Shown here piece by piece: positions 14,417-16,849 of a DNA stretch of 16,849 nt. Each line of letters begins with the position of its first letter. Position 1 is the stretch's first letter. The stretch spans positions 1 to 16,849 of the forward strand of contig DATKXO010000247.1 in the NCBI GenBank assembly GCA_035528995.1, read 5' to 3'. A program made the position numbers and the translations under genes. The stretch is from DATKXO01 sp035528995. GTDB taxonomy: Bacteria > Planctomycetota > Phycisphaerae > UBA1845. Below the pieces are notes generated by a model that was not told the DNA's origin, did not search any database, and was given only the letters and a program-made list of their open reading frames with translations.

Positions 14417-15259
14417 GTGCCCCCCGAGAGTCTGGACAGTCGCTACGAGAAGATGCAGGAGATCATCCGTTCGCTGGGACGGGTGGCGGTGGCGTTCAGC
14501 GCGGGGGTGGACTCGACGCTGGTGCTGAGGGTGGCGGTGGACGTGCTGGGGCCGGAGAACGTGATCGCGGTCACGGGTCGGAGCGGGAGCCTGGCTCAGG
14601 CGGAATTCGAGGCCGCCCAGGTTCTGGCCAGCGAGATCGGGGCCGAACTGGTGGTCCTGGACACGCGCGAGATCGAGAACGATAACTACGCGGCCAACCC
14701 GGAGAACCGGTGCTACTACTGCAAGACTACGCTGTATACGGCGATGCGGGACTACATTGCCGGGCGCGGGATCACGGCGATCATCAACGGCATCAACGCC
14801 GACGACTACGACGACTGGCGACCGGGGATCCAGGCCGCCGGTGAGCAAGCGGTTCGCTGTCCGGTGGCCGAGGCGGGCTTGACCAAGGCCGACATTCGCG
14901 AGCTGTCGCGGCGGCTGGGCCTGGAGACGTACGACAAGCCGGCCAGCCCGTGTCTGGCCAGCCGGGTGCAGTACGGCGAGCGGATCACGCCGGAGAAGCT
15001 GCAGCGGATCGAATCGTGCGAGGCGTTCCTGCACAAGATGGGCCTGCGGGAGTGCCGCGTGCGGCACCACTACAACCTGGCCCGGATCGAGGTACCGGCC
15101 GACCGCGTGGCCGAACTGGCCGAGCCTCAGACGCGCCGGCGGATCATCGAGCACTTCCGCCAGGCGGGCTACAACTACGTGACGCTGGACCTTCAGGGCT
15201 TCCGCAGCGGGAGCATGAACGAGGTAATCGCGTTCGGGAAGGTGCAGCCGCCGCTGTAG
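14417..15259 (+). CDS. larE: LarE-family ATP-dependent sacrificial sulfur transferase
   Basis: LarE adenylates the carboxylated pyridinium intermediate and donates sulfur from its own cysteine in synthesis of the nickel-pincer cofactor of lactate racemase. The GTG start at 14417 has GAGGA 8 bases upstream and gives 280 residues, about the family length. The PP-loop reads SAGVDS (28-33), with Ala where SGGVDS is usual. The chain also has RCYYCK (C99, C102), INGINADDYDDWRPG, and PASPCLASRVQYG (C179), where the Cys aligns in my reading with the sacrificial Cys176 of Lactobacillus plantarum LarE. The C-terminus has the LDLQGFRSGSMNE segment. Genes larA, larB and larC are not in the window, so it may serve the nickel-pincer cofactor from elsewhere in the genome or a related sulfur-transfer reaction. 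It follows the metallopeptidase gene by 47 bases and may share its transcript. Confidence 0.92.
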   Translation: MPPESLDSRYEKMQEIIRSLGRVAVAFSAGVDSTLVLRVAVDVLGPENVIAVTGRSGSLAQAEFEAAQVLASEIGAELVVLDTREIENDNYAANPENRCYYCKTTLYTAMRDYIAGRGITAIINGINADDYDDWRPGIQAAGEQAVRCPVAEAGLTKADIRELSRRLGLETYDKPASPCLASRVQYGERITPEKLQRIESCEAFLHKMGLRECRVRHHYNLARIEVPADRVAELAEPQTRRRIIEHFRQAGYNYVTLDLQGFRSGSMNEVIAFGKVQPPL

Positions 15260-15260
15260 C

Positions 15261-15280
15261 GCGTGTCCGGACGGACGCGC
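15261..15280. terminator. Stem-loop after larE
   Basis: GCGTGTCCG (15261-15269) pairs with CGGACGCGC (15272-15280) with one G-U wobble and a 2-base gap, directly after the larE stop. A second hairpin, TGCGGG/CCCGCA, lies at 15293-15309. Neither has a T-tract. They may end or protect the larE transcript. Confidence 0.4.
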
Positions 15281-15299
15281 GGCATGCCAACATGCGGGG

Positions 15300-15327
15300 T
15301 TGTCCCGCACAGCAAACGTGCTAGATT
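15300..15327 (+). promoter_or_regulatory. Weak promoter candidate for rocD
   Basis: TTGTCC (15300-15305) and TAGATT (15322-15327) are 16 bases apart, each matching 4 of 6 consensus positions. This is the best match in the 198-base gap before rocD. It would leave a leader of about 125 bases. Confidence 0.25.
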
Positions 15328-15457
15328 GGCCGGTAGACTGTGGGGCGCGACCTCGGGCGGTTTCCACCCCGGTGCGGGTGTTTCTGCCGGTCGGTCCCGG
15401 TTGTTTCAGGATGGGCGTTTGGCCCTGCGGGGTTGTTTCTGTCACGGGGTGAGTTCG

Positions 15458-16675
15458 ATGACGACGACGATGGCGATGAACGCACGGGCCCACATGGAGT
15501 TGGTCGAGAAGTACAGCGCCCACAACTACCACCCGCTGCCGGTGGTGGTTGCCAAGGCCGAGGGCGTCTGGCTGGAGGACGCGGACGGCAAGCGGTACAT
15601 GGACTTTTTGGCGGCCTACTCGGCCGTGAACTTCGGGCACTCGAACGCGGAGCTGATCGAGGCCACGCGGCAGCAGCTCGGGCGGGTGACGCTGACCTCG
15701 CGTGCGTTCCAGAACGATCAGTTCGGGCCGTTCTGCGAGGAGCTGGCCGACCTGTGCGGGATGGAGGCCATTCTGCCCATGAACACGGGGGCGGAGGGGG
15801 TGGAGACGGCCATCAAGGCGGCTCGCCGCTGGGGCTACCGGATCAAGGGAGTGCCTGCGGGCCGGGCGAAGATCATCGCCTGCGACCAGAACTTCCACGG
15901 GCGAACGACGACCATCATCAGCTTCAGCACCGACACCGTGGCGCGGGAGGACTACGGCCCGTACACGCCCGGCTTCGAGATCATTCCCTACGGCGACATC
16001 GACGCGCTGAAGAAGGCGATCGACGACGACACGGTCGCGTTTCTGGTGGAGCCGATCCAGGGAGAGGCCGGCATCATCGTCCCGCCGGACGGTTTTTTGG
16101 GGCAGGTTCGCCAGGTGTGCAGCGAGCGGAACGTGCTGTTCATCGCGGACGAGATACAGTCGGGCCTGGGGCGGACCGGTTATACGCTGGCCTGCGAACA
16201 CGACGGCGTCCAACCGGACATCTACATTCTGGGCAAGGCGCTGGGCGGCGGGATCATGCCGGTGTCGGCCATCGTCTCCAGCCGGGCGATTCTGAGCGTG
16301 TTCACGCCGGGCAGCCACGGCAGCACGTTCGGGGGCAACCCGCTGGCGTGTGCGATCGGCCGAAAGGTGATCGAGATCCTCAACCGAGGTGAGATTCAGG
16401 CCCATACGCGGGAACTGGGCGCGTACCTGCACGAGCGGCTGCGAGCGTTCAACTGGCCGAACGTGATTATGGTGCGCGGGCGCGGCCTGTGGGCGGGCCT
16501 GGAGCTGGATCGGGAGAAGGCGGGGCCGGCTCGGCCGTTCTGCGAGAGGCTGATGGGCGAGGGCCTGCTGTGCAAAGACACGCACAGCTACAGCATCCGT
16601 CTGGCTCCGCCGTTGGTGATCACGCGGGACGAACTCGACTGGGCGTTGGAGCGTCTGGACAAGGTGCTTCGGTAG
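15458..16675 (+). CDS. rocD: Ornithine aminotransferase
   Basis: This PLP enzyme transfers the delta-amino group of ornithine to 2-oxoglutarate, giving glutamate-5-semialdehyde and glutamate (arginine/ornithine catabolism or proline synthesis). The ATG at 15458 has GGGGTGAG 5 bases upstream and yields 405 residues, the family length. The upstream frame back to 15263 lacks family sequence. Class-III aminotransferase features are NTGAEGVETAIKAARRWGY (109-127), the FHGRT loop (147-151), EPIQGEAG (198-205), D231-E232 in ADEIQSGLGRTG, the PLP lysine K260 in LGKALGGG, and PGSHGSTFGGNPLA. The VETAIKAARRWGY and LLCKDTHSYSIRLAPPL segments point to ornithine rather than acetylornithine aminotransferase. 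A close relative with another omega-amino substrate is possible but less likely. No other arginine-pathway gene is next to it. Confidence 0.92.
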   Translation: MTTTMAMNARAHMELVEKYSAHNYHPLPVVVAKAEGVWLEDADGKRYMDFLAAYSAVNFGHSNAELIEATRQQLGRVTLTSRAFQNDQFGPFCEELADLCGMEAILPMNTGAEGVETAIKAARRWGYRIKGVPAGRAKIIACDQNFHGRTTTIISFSTDTVAREDYGPYTPGFEIIPYGDIDALKKAIDDDTVAFLVEPIQGEAGIIVPPDGFLGQVRQVCSERNVLFIADEIQSGLGRTGYTLACEHDGVQPDIYILGKALGGGIMPVSAIVSSRAILSVFTPGSHGSTFGGNPLACAIGRKVIEILNRGEIQAHTRELGAYLHERLRAFNWPNVIMVRGRGLWAGLELDREKAGPARPFCERLMGEGLLCKDTHSYSIRLAPPLVITRDELDWALERLDKVLR

Positions 16676-16727
16676 GGAAGGTGGCACCCGGCGAAGCACT
16701 GGCGGGCGAGCCGAGGCTGTCCGACAA

Positions 16728-16743
16728 TTGACGAGCGTAAAAT
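16728..16743 (+). promoter_or_regulatory. Promoter elements before the right-edge gene
   Basis: A TTGACG (16728-16733) and a TAAAAT (16738-16743, 5 of 6 to a -10) lie here, but they are too close together to form one sigma70 promoter. Either may belong to a real promoter with a poor partner. The region is clearly more AT-rich than its surroundings. Confidence 0.3.
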
Positions 16744-16747
16744 AGTA

Positions 16748-16800
16748 GCCTCCATATGGTTATGTGAAGCGAACAACTAGCACATAGCCAGCATGGAGGC
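16748..16800 (+). promoter_or_regulatory. Long leader hairpin that sequesters the ribosome binding site
   Basis: GCCTCCAT (16748-16755) pairs perfectly with ATGGAGGC (16793-16800). GGTTATGTG (16758-16766) pairs with CACATAGCC (16781-16789) with one U-G wobble. The internal loop is AT/AGC and the apical loop has 14 bases. The GGAGG Shine-Dalgarno (16795-16799) of the next gene is fully base-paired with CCTCC. This suggests a translational switch such as an RNA thermometer, protein-binding site or riboswitch expression platform. Confidence 0.6.
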
Positions 16801-16805
16801 TTGGG

Positions 16806-16849
16806 ATGCCAGACAGTGCCACGGAGGGCACGATTCTGGCGCAGCTCGT
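16806..16849 (+). CDS. Start of an unknown gene (first 14 residues, partial)
   Basis: An ATG at 16806 with GGAGG at 16795-16799 (6-base spacing) opens a frame to the window edge, reading MPDSATEGTILAQL. Too little is present to assign a family. The ribosome binding site lies within a long hairpin, so its expression is probably controlled at translation. An ATG at 16793 in another frame also stays open but has no ribosome binding site. Confidence 0.55.
   Translation, partial: MPDSATEGTILAQL

Noticed and set aside
15263..15457. A 65-residue N-terminal extension of ornithine aminotransferase
   Set aside because: The extension has no similarity to the family, contains a stem-loop, and a good ribosome binding site precedes the ATG at 15458.
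14381..16699. A 772-codon minus-strand open frame opposite larE and rocD
   Set aside because: It spans two clear genes and the gap between, is rich in Arg, His, Gln and Val shadows of sense codons, and has no recognisable domain.
16748..16800. Terminal inverted repeat of an insertion sequence
   Set aside because: The two arms face each other across only 37 bases and the second contains a well-placed ribosome binding site. No transposase is visible, although the sequence beyond the edge could change this view.

Overview
The window is a GC-rich bacterial chromosome segment with dense, mostly plus-strand genes. Nothing in it fixes the taxon. The best guess is the Planctomycetota, perhaps Phycisphaerae. 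The grounds are a PQQ-like propeller beside housekeeping genes, a Wzy_C/TPR fusion, lipoproteins with long low-complexity linkers, and intergenic palindromes of a kind I associate with planctomycete genomes. That assignment is inference. No rRNA, tRNA, CRISPR array, transposase or phage gene was recognised. Layout: a partial lipoprotein gene leaves the left edge on the minus strand (1-414). After a 325-base gap come a small unknown protein (740-1036), an eight-unit PQQ-like beta-propeller protein (1208-2371) and purH (2520-4217). The 230 bases after purH hold nested palindromes, a perfect hairpin and a second, diverged copy of the last 44 bases of the purH end. A clear promoter then leads into a PduO-type cobalamin adenosyltransferase (4448-5005), which overlaps by ATGA a 1023-residue O-antigen-ligase-like membrane protein with a TPR-like tail (5002-8073). 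CorA (8233-9312) and a DUF389 membrane protein (9320-10336) follow as a tight pair and converge on a minus-strand MscS channel with a long coiled-coil periplasmic region (10409-12499). The 496-base divergent gap upstream of mscS holds two tandem palindromes spaced 21 bp apart and a promoter candidate on each side. It leads to a metzincin-type lipoprotein (12996-14369), larE (14417-15259) and rocD (15458-16675). The right edge cuts a new gene at 16806 whose ribosome binding site lies inside a long hairpin. How the genes fit together: this is mostly housekeeping and envelope biology rather than one pathway. It covers purine synthesis, cobalamin activation, glycan polymerisation or ligation, magnesium transport, osmotic relief, sulfur insertion for the nickel-pincer cofactor (or a related use) and ornithine catabolism. 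CorA, DUF389 and MscS form a membrane-transport patch. I did not find a convincing undescribed multi-gene system. The most interesting signals are non-coding or structural: the purH 3'-end duplication with the mosaic codon use of purH, the hairpin that hides the ribosome binding site at the right edge, and the tandem palindromes between mscS and the metallopeptidase gene.
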